Origin: Eutrigla gurnardus
Taxonomy: Eukaryota > Chordata > Actinopteri > Perciformes > Triglidae
NCBI GenBank assembly: GCA_963514095.1
Contig: OY741268.1
Coordinates: 2,642,001 to 2,706,000 of the forward strand
DNA length: 64,000 nt
Direction of reading: 5' to 3'
Shown here: positions 53,259-63,684 of the stretch, one piece after another
Numbering within the stretch: the first letter of the stretch is position 1
Layout of the letters: each line of letters starts with the position of its first letter
Notes under the pieces: generated by a model
Database searches by the model: none
Told to the model about the DNA's origin: nothing
What the model saw: the letters and a program-made list of their open reading frames with translations, nothing else
Made by a program: the position numbers and the translations under genes

Positions 53259-54062
53259 CTCGGCTTTGTTGCTGCTGGACTTGTAAATAATACCGGTAAT
53301 AATTTTTTTTCCAACAGTGTGCATCTGTGTACAATACATTGTCGATTATTTTATTGGCTCATGTTAGCTAAGGCATTAGCTATTGTGCTAATATATATGT
53401 AACTATCGCTATGGCTCATGTTGGCTAATCTAAGCTAAGGCGTTAGCTACTCTACCTTGTCACTGGACATCGTTCAAATTGTTCATCGTTTCCAGAGCCG
53501 GTTCTGCATACAAACAAATAACGTGTGTGCGACGGTAGGCTGCGGTAGGCTAAATTATTTACGACGGCAGTAATGGACAATTCCCTTCCAACCTGTAGGG
53601 GGACCGAAGAGGAAAAGTTCTTAAAGGAGAAATCCGGTCATTTTTGACCCCATGTCCGTTGTCCTCAGGGTCATCCCGACTTATTAGAAGCAAAAAACCC
53701 GACAAAAATTGACGTTGCCTAGCCCGAGATCTGTACCTGCCTGGCAGCCTTCCAGACTCGCTACAATGCTAACCCATTGGGGCACCGTTGTATCTGCTTT
53801 CCTGGGCCACAGAAAACAATTCCAAGACCTATGCAACACAGGTTGTGTCCGTACGACACCACGGCGCTCGTTTAGCACAAATAGTGTGGCAAAACGACAT
53901 AAATGTGTGTTTTAGCATGAAGTTACTCACCTCAAATCACCCCGTAGAGTAGACATTAGCAGTAGATAGCCGAGCGCCTGTCGTCCCTCCCAGTCACCGC
54001 AGAAACGAAGACGTTTTCCTCGTAGTTTTGATTTTGTATCCATAAAGAAACGACCGAGCAGT
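53259..54062. other. No gene recognised; dispersed repeat start near 53620
   Basis: ttaaaggagaaatccggtca (about 53620) is a known type of fish repeat start. The segment caccgcagaaac with its cgcctgtcgtccctcccag context at about 53970-54003 is repeated at about 54155-54186 within the inverted repeat. Confidence 0.4.
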
Positions 54063-54754
54063 GCAGTCGTCCTGTCCGTAATAAATCCATGAAGCTGTTA
54101 CGTCCATATGTATGACTGTTACAACATAGCAACATAGCTTCAGCTAGTAACGTTCCGGGCGCTCGTCCGTCCCACTCACCGCAGAAACATAGCAACGATA
54201 GCTTACAGCTAAACAGTAGCCGGGAGCCAAAACAATGGAAGACTCGCGCAAGTTCCCGTCTCCCGACGTCCTCACTCTGGAGCTGTTTTCAAGCCACTAG
54301 TGACAAACTTCTTTCCATCGAGTAGTGCCGTCATGTCTCTATGACAGTGTAACTGGCGCTAGCCTACATAGTAAGATTGCTTAGCCTTTGTGACAGTTGA
54401 AGCTGCTACAGCGACAACAAATCTCACGCAGTCTCAGTAGGCTAGTTGTGTTGACGGCATGAGTGGGAGTCGCGTGTAGCGTGTAGCATGTAGCGTGTCG
54501 CGCGTGCAGACTGCAGTCTCTCATCAACAGAGTGAGAACAAAGTGACCCTCGCGCGACTGTCCAAGATGTTTCACTGTAGGCTACTGGCTTGAAAACAGC
54601 TCCAGAGTGAGGACGGCAGACGGGAACTTGCGCGAGACTTGCATTGTTTTGGCTCCCGGCTACTGTTTAGCTGTAAGCTATCGTTGCTATGTTGTAACAT
54701 AGTCATACATATGGACATAAGGGCTTCATGGATTTATTACGGACATGAGGACTG
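54063..54754. repeat. Long inverted repeat (fold-back), about 170-240-bp arms
   Basis: Left arm 54063-54300 and right arm 54582-54754 are reverse complements over blocks such as gtccgtaataaatccatgaa, agcttacagctaaacagtag and ctcactctggagctgttttc. The left arm has an extra segment of about 65 bp. The loop (54301-54581) contains a gcgtgtagc/gtgtagcatgtagc tandem. The right arm ends where the Gypsy element 2 LTR remnant begins. Confidence 0.92.
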
Positions 54755-54764
54755 CGCAGCTTGT

Positions 54765-54887
54765 GCTACTGCCGCCGCCACGCCCACCGGACACACACAG
54801 GGAAGGAGCTGGTGAGGGAGGAAAAGGAGGGGGGGAAACAGACAGGGAAAACACACACAACCAGTCTGCCACAGCAGAACCGTGACA
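54765..54887 (-). mobile_element. Gypsy element 2: truncated 3' LTR
   Basis: It matches the opening 120 bp (minus strand) of the 5' LTR: TGTCACGGTTCTGCTGTGGC, then ggttgtgtgtgttttccctg and ccagctccttccctgtgtgt. The rest of the LTR is missing; the sequence passes directly into the inverted repeat. Confidence 0.88.
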
Positions 54888-54904
54888 GTACCCCCCCCCC
54901 CCCC

Positions 54905-55517
54905 CTAACGGGTGCCTCCGGGCACCCTACCAGGCTTGTCTGGAAACTGTCGGTAAAAGTCACTGAGCAGGGTGTCGTCCATAATAAATGAGCGAGAAAC
55001 CCAGGAGCGCTCTTCGGGACCATAACCCTCCCAGTCCACCAGGTACTGGAACCCCCTGCCCCGGCGGCGAACATCCAATAGACGATGAACAGAATAGACA
55101 GGATGACCATCCAGAAGCCGGAGGGCTCAACGGGCTGGAGGAAACCGGCTTAAGCAGGGACACATGAAACGAAGGATGCACCTTTAGAGAAGATGGGAGC
55201 TTGAGGCGAGCAACCGCAGGGTTAATCATTTTAATGATGTCAAAGGGGCCGATGTACCTGGGTGCTAGCTTGCGAGAGTCCGTCTGGAGGGGAAGATCCT
55301 TGGACGAGAGCCAGACTCTTTGACCCGGAACGTAGGTAGGTGCCGGTCGGCGGTGCCTGTCCGCAAGGCGCTGGTTCTGCGCCGTCGTGCGGAGGAGGGC
55401 AGCACGGGCCGCCCGCCACACCTGGCGACACCGTCTCAAGTGATCCTGGACGGACAGGACCGCCACCTCACGCTCCTGCTCGGGAAACAAGGGGGGCTGA
55501 AAACCGTTTGCAGCCAT
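54905..55517 (-). pseudogene. Gypsy element 2: integrase C-terminus and chromodomain
   Basis: 55517 downward reads [40 protein letters not shown] and [20 protein letters not shown], then [11 protein letters not shown]. After a frameshift near 55130 come the chromodomain [20 protein letters not shown] and [20 protein letters not shown] and the stop TAG at 54905-54907. The poly(C) run beyond the stop (54890-54904) corresponds to the polypurine tract next to the 3' LTR. Confidence 0.88.
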
Positions 55518-55526
55518 GAACGGCGA

Positions 55527-56699
55527 CTAACCTGTGGCGGAGCTGACGAGTGTGTTATGCGCGTACTCCACCCAGGGGAGATGAGAGGACCAAGAGGCAG
55601 GTTGTCTGGCGGAAACACAGCGCAGGGCAGCCTCCAGATCCTGATTCGCCCGCTCCGTCTGTCCGTTAGATTGAGGGTGATAGCCTGATGTGAGGCTCAC
55701 CGATGCTCCGATGGCTGAGCAGAAAGCCTTCCAGACCTGGGAGATGAATTGTGGGCCCCGGTCTGACACAATGTCCAGGGGGAGACCATGGAGTTTAAAC
55801 ACATTCAGGACCAGGTGGTTAGCGGTCTCCAAGGCTGAGGGGAGTTTGGGTAGGGGAACATAATGGACAGCCTTAGAGAAACGGTCCACAATAGTAAGAA
55901 TGACAGTGTTACCCTCAGAGGGAGGCAGTCCCGAGACGAAGTCCACGGCAATGTGTGACCAGGGTCGGTGAGGAACAGGGAGTGGTCGCAGTAAGCCGGC
56001 TGGAGCACGATGAGAGGCTTTACTGCGGGAACAGACGGAGCATGCAGAGACAAACTCCTTAGTGTCAACATATAGCGTGGGCCACCAAAACCGCTGACGG
56101 ACGAGAGATAACGTTCTCAAAAAACCAGGATGACACGCCAGCTTGGACGAATGTCCCCATTGGAGGACCCGGGACCTGGAGGGATCCGGGACAAACATCC
56201 TGTTGGGCGGACAGCCGTCTGGGGGAGGATGGATGCGCTGTGCCGCTCTGACGGAGCGCTCAATGTCCCATCTGGCAGCAGTCACAACACACTGTGAGGG
56301 AATGATGGACTCGTCAGCGCCCTGCTCGTCGGAGGGGGAAAACTGGCGAGAGAGAGCGTCGGGCTTAGTATTCCTGGAGCCCGGGCGGTAGGTGAGGGTG
56401 AAACGGAATCGTCCCAGAAACAACGCCCAGCGAGCCTGGCGCGAGTTTAACCGCTTAGCCGAGCGAAGATAGGTGATGTTGCGATGATCGGTCCAGATGA
56501 GGAAAGGAACAGCCGCTCCCTCCAGCCAGTGCCTCCATTCCTGGAGCGCTAGGACGACGGCCAGCAGTTCCCGATTCCCCACATCGTAATTACATTCAGC
56601 TTGAGAGAGGCGACGGGAGAAAAAGGCGCAGGGATGAAGCTTTTGGTCCAGGGAAGATCGCTGCGACAGCACTGCTCCAAACCCTGGAGTCCGAGGCAT
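55527..56699 (-). pseudogene. Gypsy element 2: RNase H and integrase core
   Basis: 390 open residues. RNase [50 protein letters not shown]. Integrase HHCC finger: [11 protein letters not shown]...CSVCSRSK. Catalytic core: [20 protein letters not shown] (first Asp), [18 protein letters not shown] (second Asp) and [20 protein letters not shown] (Glu). All integrase catalytic residues are present. It continues to 55517 in another frame. Confidence 0.92.
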
Positions 56700-57835
56700 C
56701 CACCTCTACGACGTACTGGAGGCCCGGATCCGGGTGGACCAGCACCGGAGCCGTGGAGAACAGCTCCTTCAAATGGGCAAACGCCGCCTCCGCTTCGAGT
56801 GTCCAGCAGTAAGGGAGCTTGGTGGAGGTGAGCCGAGTGAGTGGAGCAGCCTCCCGGCTGTAGTTCCGAATGAAGCGGCGGTAGAAGTTTGCAAATCCCA
56901 GGAAGCGCTGGAGCTGTTTCCGGCTCTCGGGAACAGGCCAGTCGGTCACCCCCTGCACCTTGGAAGGATCTGCCCTCAGCTGCCCCTGCTCGACCACAAA
57001 GCCCAGGAACTCCACGGAGGTTGAGTGGAAGAGGCATTTCTCCGCCTTGACAAACAGTTTATTCTCCAAAAGTCTTTGCAAAACGGCCCGGACATGCTGA
57101 ATGTGCTCCTGCAGGGAGCGGGAAAAAATCTGAATATCGTCAATATAGACAAAAACAAAACGATTCAGCATGTCGCGGAGAACGTCATTCACCAGCGCCT
57201 GAAACACTGCTGGGGCGTTGGTAAGTCCAAAAGGCATAACCAAATACTCGAAATGTCCCAGGGGAGTATTAAATGCCGTCTTCCACTCATCATTCTCTCG
57301 TATGCGTAGCAGGTGATAAGCACTACGTAAATCCAGCTGGAAGATCCTGGTGAAGATTGTGGCCTGGTGAAGGGGGGCCAAAAGCAGAGTCAATGAGGGG
57401 TAAAGGATACTTGTTTTTAATAGTAATGTCATTCAAACCTCTGTAGTCAATGCAGGGGCGGAGCGATCCATCCTTCTTTCCCACGAAGAAGAAACCTGCT
57501 CCCACAGGCGATGAAGAGGGACGGATGAGTCCTGCGGCGAGAGAGTCCCGAATGTAAACCTCCATGGCCCCCCGCTCCGGCCGGGAAAGATTGTAGAGAC
57601 GACTGGACGGAAGTGTGGCACCGGAAAGTAAGTCTATTGCACAGTCATATGGACGGTGAGGTGGGAGGGACCGTGCACGGTCCTTGCTGAAAACCTCACC
57701 CAAGTCATGGTAGGGAGGAGGAACCGAGGTGAGGTCAGCAGGTGTCGGACAGGGAAGGGTTACTTGGGCGCCAGAGGGGGCAGCAGAGTGGAGGCAGTTG
57801 GAATGAGCCCCTGATCCTCGATGTAGACCAGTCAA
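56596..57835 (-). pseudogene. Gypsy element 2: reverse transcriptase
   Basis: Two frames. 57835-57323 gives [40 protein letters not shown] and [12 protein letters not shown]. After a frameshift near 57370, the frame 57432-56596 gives [20 protein letters not shown] (motif A), [38 protein letters not shown] (YxDD) and [20 protein letters not shown] last frame change near 56690 leads into RNase H. The catalytic residues are intact, and the breaks are small indels. Confidence 0.92.
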
Positions 57836-58269
57836 TTTGGGGATTGTGCAATCTCAACCATGGGAGGCCGAGAACTAGAGGCGACTGGGGTGAGGGGATT
57901 ACAAATAACTGAATCCTCTCACTGTGGTTGCCGGACAGGAGAAGTGTCAGAGGGACAGTACGGTGCATTACCCTAGCCAACAGTCTGCCGTCGAGTGCGA
58001 AAACCTACAGGTACAGGAAGAGGGAGTGTGGGGATGTGAGCCTGATCCACCGTGTCCAAGTGGATAAAGTTGTCGTTGGAGCCCGAATCGATGAGCACTA
58101 ACAGGGAGAGAGTTTGAAGAGACCAGGAGAGGGTGCTCTGAAGCTGGATACGAGAGGGGGAGGTGGTAGCGGTGGTGGTTCGGCTCATCAGCGCTCCCCT
58201 GCCGCGTGATGAGCCCCGGCTTTTGGTCGAAGGGGGCAGAGGAAGAGGACATGACCGGCCTCTCCACAA
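57735..58269 (-). pseudogene. Gypsy element 2: aspartic protease
   Basis: LSLLVLIDSGSNDNFIHLDT (retropepsin DSG motif) near 58110-58060 is followed, after a frameshift, by [20 protein letters not shown] and HNPQIDW, the flap-to-C-terminal region leading to RT. It lies directly after the gag zinc knuckle. Confidence 0.85.
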
Positions 58270-59210
58270 TATAGGCAGAGCCCGTCCACAAGTCGGCGTT
58301 GGCGTTCAGCTGGGGTGAGATGCATCCGGCCAAGCTGCATTGGCTCCTCCGCCATCGGGGCTGGGGGGGAGTGAGTAGCAGCGGGACGGGAAGGCACAGC
58401 TGGGGGGTTTCTGGGCTGAGAGGAAGCAGGGAGGGACCTAAGGGATCGTTCCCTACGTCGCTCTCTAAGCCTATTATCTAACCGGATAGCTAAAGAAATT
58501 AATTCCTCTTGCGATGAAGTGTCATCACGGGCAGCCAACTGATCCTGGATGTTGTCGGCCAATCCCCGTAAAAACACTCTCTGAAGCGCAGCCTCATCCC
58601 ACCCCGTCTCCGCAGCCAATATCCTGAAATTAACAGCGAAGTCGGCTACAGAACCTACTCCTTGCTTGAGAGCTAACAACCGATTAGAGACCTCCCTTCC
58701 CCGTACTGGTTGATCAAAAATCTTGAGTAGCTCGGCTGAAAATAGGCTAAAGGAGTGACAAAAAGGGGCCTGAGATTTAGAGGCAGCTACAGCCCACTGG
58801 GATGCCCTGTCAGCTAATAAACTCTTAACAAAAGCTATCTTAGCGCGATCAGTAGCATATGTGCTGGGCTGCTGGTCGAAAACTAGGGAACATTGATGTA
58901 GAAACTGCCCACACTGACCTAACTCCCCGGAATATCTTGCTGGAATGGGAATGAAAGGCTCACGAGTAGAAGGGGAAATATTCACCGGGGCAGGTCGAGA
59001 ATCCGCTGGTAGCGGCAGGGGGTTAGCTCCTGAAGCGACGTCCGATAGCTGGCTACACACTTGGTCCAGGCGAGTGCCAAGATGAGTCACGCTGGTGGTC
59101 AGCCCAAGTAGTGCCTCCATAATCTCACGGAGAGCCTGCTCATGTTGGCCGACCATTATTCCCTGAGCCGAAAGGGCGTTGCGGAGGTGCTCGGTCTCTG
59201 CCGGATCCAT
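58188..59210 (-). CDS. Gypsy element 2: gag, open
   Basis: 340 residues with no stop, starting MDPAETEHLRNALSAQG 16 bp inside the LTR border. Coiled-coil-like N-terminus (about 1-50), Pro-rich spacer, then the Sushi-type capsid domain: PFIPIPARYSGELGQCGQFL, IAFVKSLLADRASQWAVAAS, FDQPVRGREVSNRLLALKQG, GWDEAALQRVFLRGLADNIQ. EEPMQLGRMHLTPAERQRRL is followed by the zinc knuckle CLYCGEAGHVLFLC (CX2CX4HX4C). It would assemble the particle and bind RNA. It is better preserved than gag of element 1, with knuckle and capsid in one frame; pol follows in other frames. Confidence 0.93.
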   Translation of the reverse strand: MDPAETEHLRNALSAQGIMVGQHEQALREIMEALLGLTTSVTHLGTRLDQVCSQLSDVASGANPLPLPADSRPAPVNISPSTREPFIPIPARYSGELGQCGQFLHQCSLVFDQQPSTYATDRAKIAFVKSLLADRASQWAVAASKSQAPFCHSFSLFSAELLKIFDQPVRGREVSNRLLALKQGVGSVADFAVNFRILAAETGWDEAALQRVFLRGLADNIQDQLAARDDTSSQEELISLAIRLDNRLRERRRERSLRSLPASSQPRNPPAVPSRPAATHSPPAPMAEEPMQLGRMHLTPAERQRRLVDGLCLYCGEAGHVLFLCPLRPKAGAHHAAGER

Positions 59211-59225
59211 TTGGCCAGATTATTC

Positions 59226-59691
59226 TGTCAGGTTTAAGTTTTCAGTGGACCCGAAGGCAGAGACCGGAGACTGAATGTCTGGGAGCAAAAGGTTTATTGC
59301 ACAGAAGTGGTTGTTGGTTAGTGCAGGCGAGGAGGCCAGGCAGGCAGGCGAGCAGGAAAACTGAGTGGAGGCGCACCGGAGGTTCTCTGGAGGATAAGGC
59401 AGAAACAACAGGAATTAGAACGAGCAAAAAGTACAACAGAGTACGTAGATACTTCGATACGTGGTACAAGCGATCACCGTGATAGACGGAATAATCTGGC
59501 GCTGAAGTTGTGGAGAGACCGGGTAGATATAGTCGGGTGATGATGATGAGGGACAGGTGCGCCACTCTGCTACTGCCGCCACCACGCCCACTGGACACAC
59601 ACAGGGAAGGAGCTGGTGAGGGAGGAAAAGGAGGGGGGAAAACAGACAGGGAAAACACACACAACCAGTCTGCCACAGCAGAACCGTGACA
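59226..59691 (-). mobile_element. Gypsy element 2: 5' LTR (466 bp)
   Basis: Minus orientation: TGTCACGGTTCTGCTGTGGC to ...AACTTAAACCTGACA. Contains gtgcaataaaccttttgc (polyadenylation signal). gaataatctggccaa lies between the LTR and the gag ATG; the same stretch in element 1 is gaattatctagccacaaa, so it is the likely primer-binding or self-priming site. Confidence 0.9.
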
Positions 59692-60039
59692 GTTTTATCG
59701 TTTACAACGCTAGTACAAACTGCTGATATTAGCAAACAAGTGTCCCCTTATGAATCCTGTCTTCCAATATAACTGAATGCATGACAGACTCCATTCTGCA
59801 GGTCAGGGCCTTTGCGAGCATTTTGACCAGTGGCGGCTGGTGAATATTTCTTCTTTTTTGGGTAAATAAAAATGTAGTGACAGTAGTAGGAATACAAGAA
59901 AATGTGAAAAATGTGCAATTACTTATCATCACTAGTAGGGTATGCCTAAGCACAAATGAAGAAAATGTAATACTATCTATTCATATATTATCTATCTGAT
60001 CTATTCATATTCAATCTATTCAATCAATACATTTTTACC
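59692..60039. other. Mostly unassigned; hAT tip at 59828
   Basis: CAGTGGCGGCTGGTGAAT at 59828 is a typical hAT terminal sequence and probably is the right end (minus orientation) of the hAT whose transposase end lies at 60040-60575. Positions 59692-59827 hold nothing recognisable. Confidence 0.5.
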
Positions 60040-60575
60040 CCTAAAAATCTATGTTTTTATAGTTACATTTTGCCCTTCTGTCCTTGAGACGTGCACATTT
60101 TACAATGACTCTTTGGTTGAAGTCTAGGATCTCCCTGACAACGTTCTTCTCCATAAAGAGCATGGCCAGTGCATTTAGGTGGTCTTGTGACATGGGGTTG
60201 CTGAGGAAGCACTTGATTCTTTTCAGCATTAAAAAAGCACAGCTCAGCAAAGTTGTCGTCATTGGGGTTGTGAATGAGGATCTTCAGCAGAGCCAGTCTC
60301 TGAGAAGGTACCCTGAAGATTGTTCCCTGTGAAGAGCTGCTACAAAGCCACAGCACCACTGCAGCTCCTGAACTCATCATTGCTGTAGTTGAGTGACAGT
60401 TCAGTTTTCAGCTTGCTCTTGTTCAGCATTGGGGAACCCTCCATGGTGGTGTTGAGTGCCGCCTCAGGGAACAGCCTGTCATGTGTGTCTCCTTCCAGCA
60501 GTGTAGCACTGATCAGGTGCTTGGTGATGGCAAACCTCTCTTCAGCATGGCTCAAAATATTGTCACAAACCTAAA
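60040..60575 (-). pseudogene. hAT transposase C-terminal fragment
   Basis: Read on the minus strand, KHLISATLLEGDTHDRLFPE, AALNTTMEGSPMLNKSKLKT and ELSLNYSNDEFRSCSGAVAL occur first (60540-60360). After frameshifts comes the dimerisation end LKRIKCFLSNPMSQDHLNAL, AMLFMEKNVVREI and FNQRVIVKCARLKDRRAKC. The order and motifs are those of the C-terminus of TTF/ZMYM-type hAT transposases. The Ala-Glu-Arg-Ser signature is mutated (LLSCAFLML), and the catalytic Asp blocks are not in the window, so it is a dead fragment. Confidence 0.8.
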
Positions 60576-60642
60576 ACAAAAAGATAGATTATATCATACA
60601 GGACCAAGATTAAGGTGTGTTGCCCAATTTTCAGCATAATAC

Positions 60643-60735
60643 CAGGGTTGCCAACTCTCACGCTCCTGGTGACACTCGCGCTTTCAGCATCAATCTCACG
60701 CTGTCACGCCAGGAGCGTGAGAGTTGGCAACCCTG
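60643..60735. mobile_element. 93-bp palindromic MITE
   Basis: The arms cagggttgccaactctcacg and cgtgagagttggcaaccctg are exact inverted copies, with the inner parts (ctcctgg/ccaggag) continuing the pairing. taatac lies on both sides (60637-60642, 60736-60741). A very small hAT-like foldback MITE. Confidence 0.9.
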
Positions 60736-60902
60736 TAATACATCTTATCATATAATTAAAACATTGTAAAAGACCTTCAAAGTTCAATTCAGCTTAACAA
60801 GTAAAGAGAAACGTAGTAGTGTGGATGTAGCCTTAGCTTCTATCTCACCTCTGTAGCTGCCCTCTGCAGGTCATCTGGTCCCAGTGTGCCCGGTTCTTAG
60901 CC

Positions 60903-61407
60903 ACACTGTAACAAATTGCTGTAATTTCTTTTGTAATTTTAATAAAAGTTTTGTTTTGTTGCAGCTCTGACTGGTTTTATTTAACAGGTGAAGAAAATCT
61001 AATGCAATGTTGATGAATTTTGGAGTAACGGCAAGCTTGGTCCCATTCAAAATGCATATTTTATAAAGCTGCTAATGTGAACAACAAAAAATAACTGTAA
61101 AAACATTAACAACATATTGTATTGTGAAGTATTAACAGCTATTTACTGGCAACTTTAGTTGCCAGGTAACCTCTGTAATTTGAATAGAATACAAGATAAT
61201 GTTGTAAACTAGATTATAATTAATAGTTGTTTTTCTAAAAAAAACAAACAAATTGCTGTAATTTATATACAACCAAAATCTGTAAAAGTTATCCTGTAAT
61301 ATATTGTAATCCTTTTTACAGTAATTAACAGCAATTTTACAATACTTTACTGGCAACTTTTTTGCCGGGTATTTACTGTAAATTCTACAGTCAATTTGTT
61401 AAAGTGT
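60903..61407. mobile_element. Non-autonomous DNA element rich in 'actggcaactt' repeats
   Basis: The ends acactgtaacaaattg (60903) and caatttgttaaagtgt (61392-61407) are inverted repeats. Inside, tactggcaactttagttgcc and tactggcaacttttttgccg are repeated near 61145 and 61350, with many aattaacag/ctgtaaa motifs. No ORF. The target duplication is not clear. Confidence 0.6.
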
Positions 61408-61410
61408 AGT

Positions 61411-61480
61411 TCAAAGGCACTGCACACTTACGTAGTTCAAAAGCACTGCATACTTAAAGGTTCAAAGACACTGCACACTT
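61411..61480. repeat. Three short tandem units
   Basis: ttcaaaggcactgcacactt, ttcaaaagcactgcatactt and ttcaaagacactgcacactt at about 23-28-bp spacing. Confidence 0.85.
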
Positions 61481-62221
61481 CTAGAGCAAACATTAAATAA
61501 TACATCATGGAAAGGTGAATAAATCGCAACAATCAAGGTGCCAGGACAATAAAACCCCACACAAAGGATGGCACTAATTATACCACTCTTTTGGAGGAGA
61601 GAACAGTGGCTGCCCTGCTGACGTGTGTCACCAGTTCAGCCTACAAAACAATCAATACATTAAAAGAAATGGTACAGCCTTATTAAATTAGATAATATCC
61701 ATATGCCAAGTCTCCTTTTTTCTTGATGTAAGATGTAGCACCTACGGGTAAAGTACATCAGATAGACTGAGACAGATAAAGTGCAGGTTGTCTACAATTA
61801 TGATGAGAGAGAAATACAAAAGAAAGTTAAATAAACCAGACAAATGTAAAATGCAGACTGGTAATATAAAACACCATGTCAGGTGGATACACTATTAAAA
61901 TTCCTACCATACTTAACTGCTACGAGATGAGCTGTACTCTGTGCAGTTAACTCCCATGGCACCAATAGAGACACTAAAAATGCAATCAGAGGTAAGTAGT
62001 CTAAACTCAACATAAAACACGAGTTGTATGGACCCAGATAATGTTTGTACCTCTTTTCTTCTCAAACACACAGCGGCGGCAACAGGAGCATGGACGAGGG
62101 TGAGCTACAAGAACAAACGTGGACTTGGAAAGTCCCGCGAGATCCTAGTCTCATATACTGTGTGGCTGCTGTTGCTAGGTTTCCCCACCTGGTGACCTGG
62201 GTCCTAGCGTCCCATATGTTA
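61481..62221. other. No gene recognised
   Basis: AT-rich sequence with no supported gene. A 96-codon frame from 62045 has no domain. Confidence 0.35.
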
Positions 62222-62252
62222 CACACACACACACACATATATATATATTATC
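62222..62252. repeat. CA/TA microsatellite
   Basis: (CA)n followed by (TA)n. Confidence 0.9.
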
Positions 62253-62339
62253 ATTACTTGTTTTTATACTTTTCATTTTCATTGTATTACCACTGCCAGT
62301 TTAACCTGAGTGTATTATTATTGTCACCTATTTAAACCA

Positions 62340-62437
62340 CCCTATGGTTGGTGGTGTTTGTTGTGATGTCTTTTTTGAGTGCATTGAGTCTGTGTACACC
62401 ACATGAAATGTGCTTTACAAATAAATTGACTTGACTA
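62340..62437 (+). mobile_element. LINE/SINE 3' tail (ttgac-type)
   Basis: ccacatgaaatgtgctttac then aaataaattgacttgac is the characteristic 3' end of a fish LINE family with a short (ttgac)n tail. No coding part is attached. Confidence 0.6.
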
Positions 62438-62778
62438 TGAACCCAATAAAAGATTGCTGGTACAATTTCCCTCAAAATTTTAAAATATCAATAATCAAAT
62501 GTTAAATTGCTGCCGGCAGGTGAGGATCGCGATCGTGGGCTTGAGACAGCCAAAGTGGTGACAGCTGGTAGAACGGTGGTAGAGTCATCCTGAGGCACAA
62601 GGAAAGACACAAGTTACAAAAAAACACAGTCGAAACCTCACAAAAGCACTTGAGCAGTTTTGTCCAAAAGCTAAGACCATTAACACTGGTGGAACAATCC
62701 ACCATCGTCTTGTAGCCTGTAGACTTGAAGCTGAAGCTTACAACGTGATGGATCACAGGTGGACCAGTTGAAGGGAGA

Positions 62779-62782
62779 CCCC

Positions 62783-62829
<47 letters not shown>
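62779..62829. repeat. Poly(C) plus CA microsatellite
   Basis: About 20 C residues followed by about 15 CA units. Confidence 0.97.
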
Positions 62830-62831
<2 letters not shown>

Positions 62832-63621
62832 GGGACAGGAGGAAAACATGATATTTTGTTTCCCCCTCCCTTGTTCTTCTTTTACCAAAACGACAGGTTA
62901 GGGATCAATTTGCATATTTCACTTACTTGACACGTTGGTAATATCAGCTTTGTTAGACTTGCGCCAATAACGCTTGTTGAATTGAAGTAAATTAATGTAG
63001 AAGTGATGGATTATCAAACAAGTAGGATGGAGTGTGAATTATTTGAACTGATGGTGTTCTTTCCCTCTTACAAATGATCATGTTTACTTGGCCCTCAGAA
63101 TTCAGCTCTGCTTGAGTGTGGGATTCATTCCAAATGAAGCAGCTCTGTGCCAGCTCAGAAGACAGGCTTCACATCTGTTATTGCATCTCTTCCCCACCTC
63201 TCATTTTTAGCATTTGACCTTTGCAAATCAAATTAAAGCAGAATGGAGGAGGGGAAGGGGATGTTTTGAATGCAGCCATTAATTCCACTGATGCATGCAC
63301 AGTCATTTAAACGGCCGGCCCAGGAATCTATCCGTTTTGGCTCCAGTGATATGGGGGAATGAATGGCTCACTTGGCATTAGTTGATGCAGTGGTGCCAAT
63401 GGGCAGTTAGAGTCCTGCAATGCAGGACAGACGGTTGAGACTAACACAGGACACAGCAGCCAAGAATGGGAGATAGGATGGCAAGAGAGCTGGGACTGGG
63501 AGGCTAATGGAGGCTGCAAGGCTCTGAGGGCTGAACAACGAGACAGAGATGTACAGCAGTACACCAAAACACATCACGGAGGGATGTACTGGAGTCAACA
63601 TAAGCTTTCATTGATGGCTTG
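62830..63621. other. No gene recognised
   Basis: Unique-looking sequence without terminal repeats or domains; overlapping short minus-strand frames at 63328-63601 are Leu/Ser/Pro-rich and featureless. Confidence 0.4.
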
Positions 63622-63684
63622 TAATAATAATAATTATTCATTTTATTTATGGGTGCCTTTCTAAACACTCAAGGTCACCGTACA
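63622..63684 (-). mobile_element. L2-like LINE/SINE 3' tail, minus strand
   Basis: Reverse complement reads gtgaccttgagtgtttagaa, aggcacccataaataaaatg and (att)n, the same tail as at 9591-9652 in the opposite orientation. Confidence 0.72.

Larger units (their letters stand above)
54765..59691 (-). mobile_element. Sushi-like Gypsy chromovirus, element 2
   Basis: The order on the minus strand is 5' LTR, gag, protease, RT, RNase H, integrase, chromodomain, truncated 3' LTR. Total 4.93 kb. It has four to five frameshifts in pol but no insertions. It shares the domain set of element 1, with different LTRs. Confidence 0.93.

Noticed and set aside
56143..57309. Plus-strand frames over Gypsy element 2 pol
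   Set aside because: Antisense of conserved RT/RNase H/integrase motifs.
62045..62335. 96-codon frame with an N-terminal acidic stretch
   Set aside because: It runs into a CA/TA microsatellite and a LINE tail; no domain.
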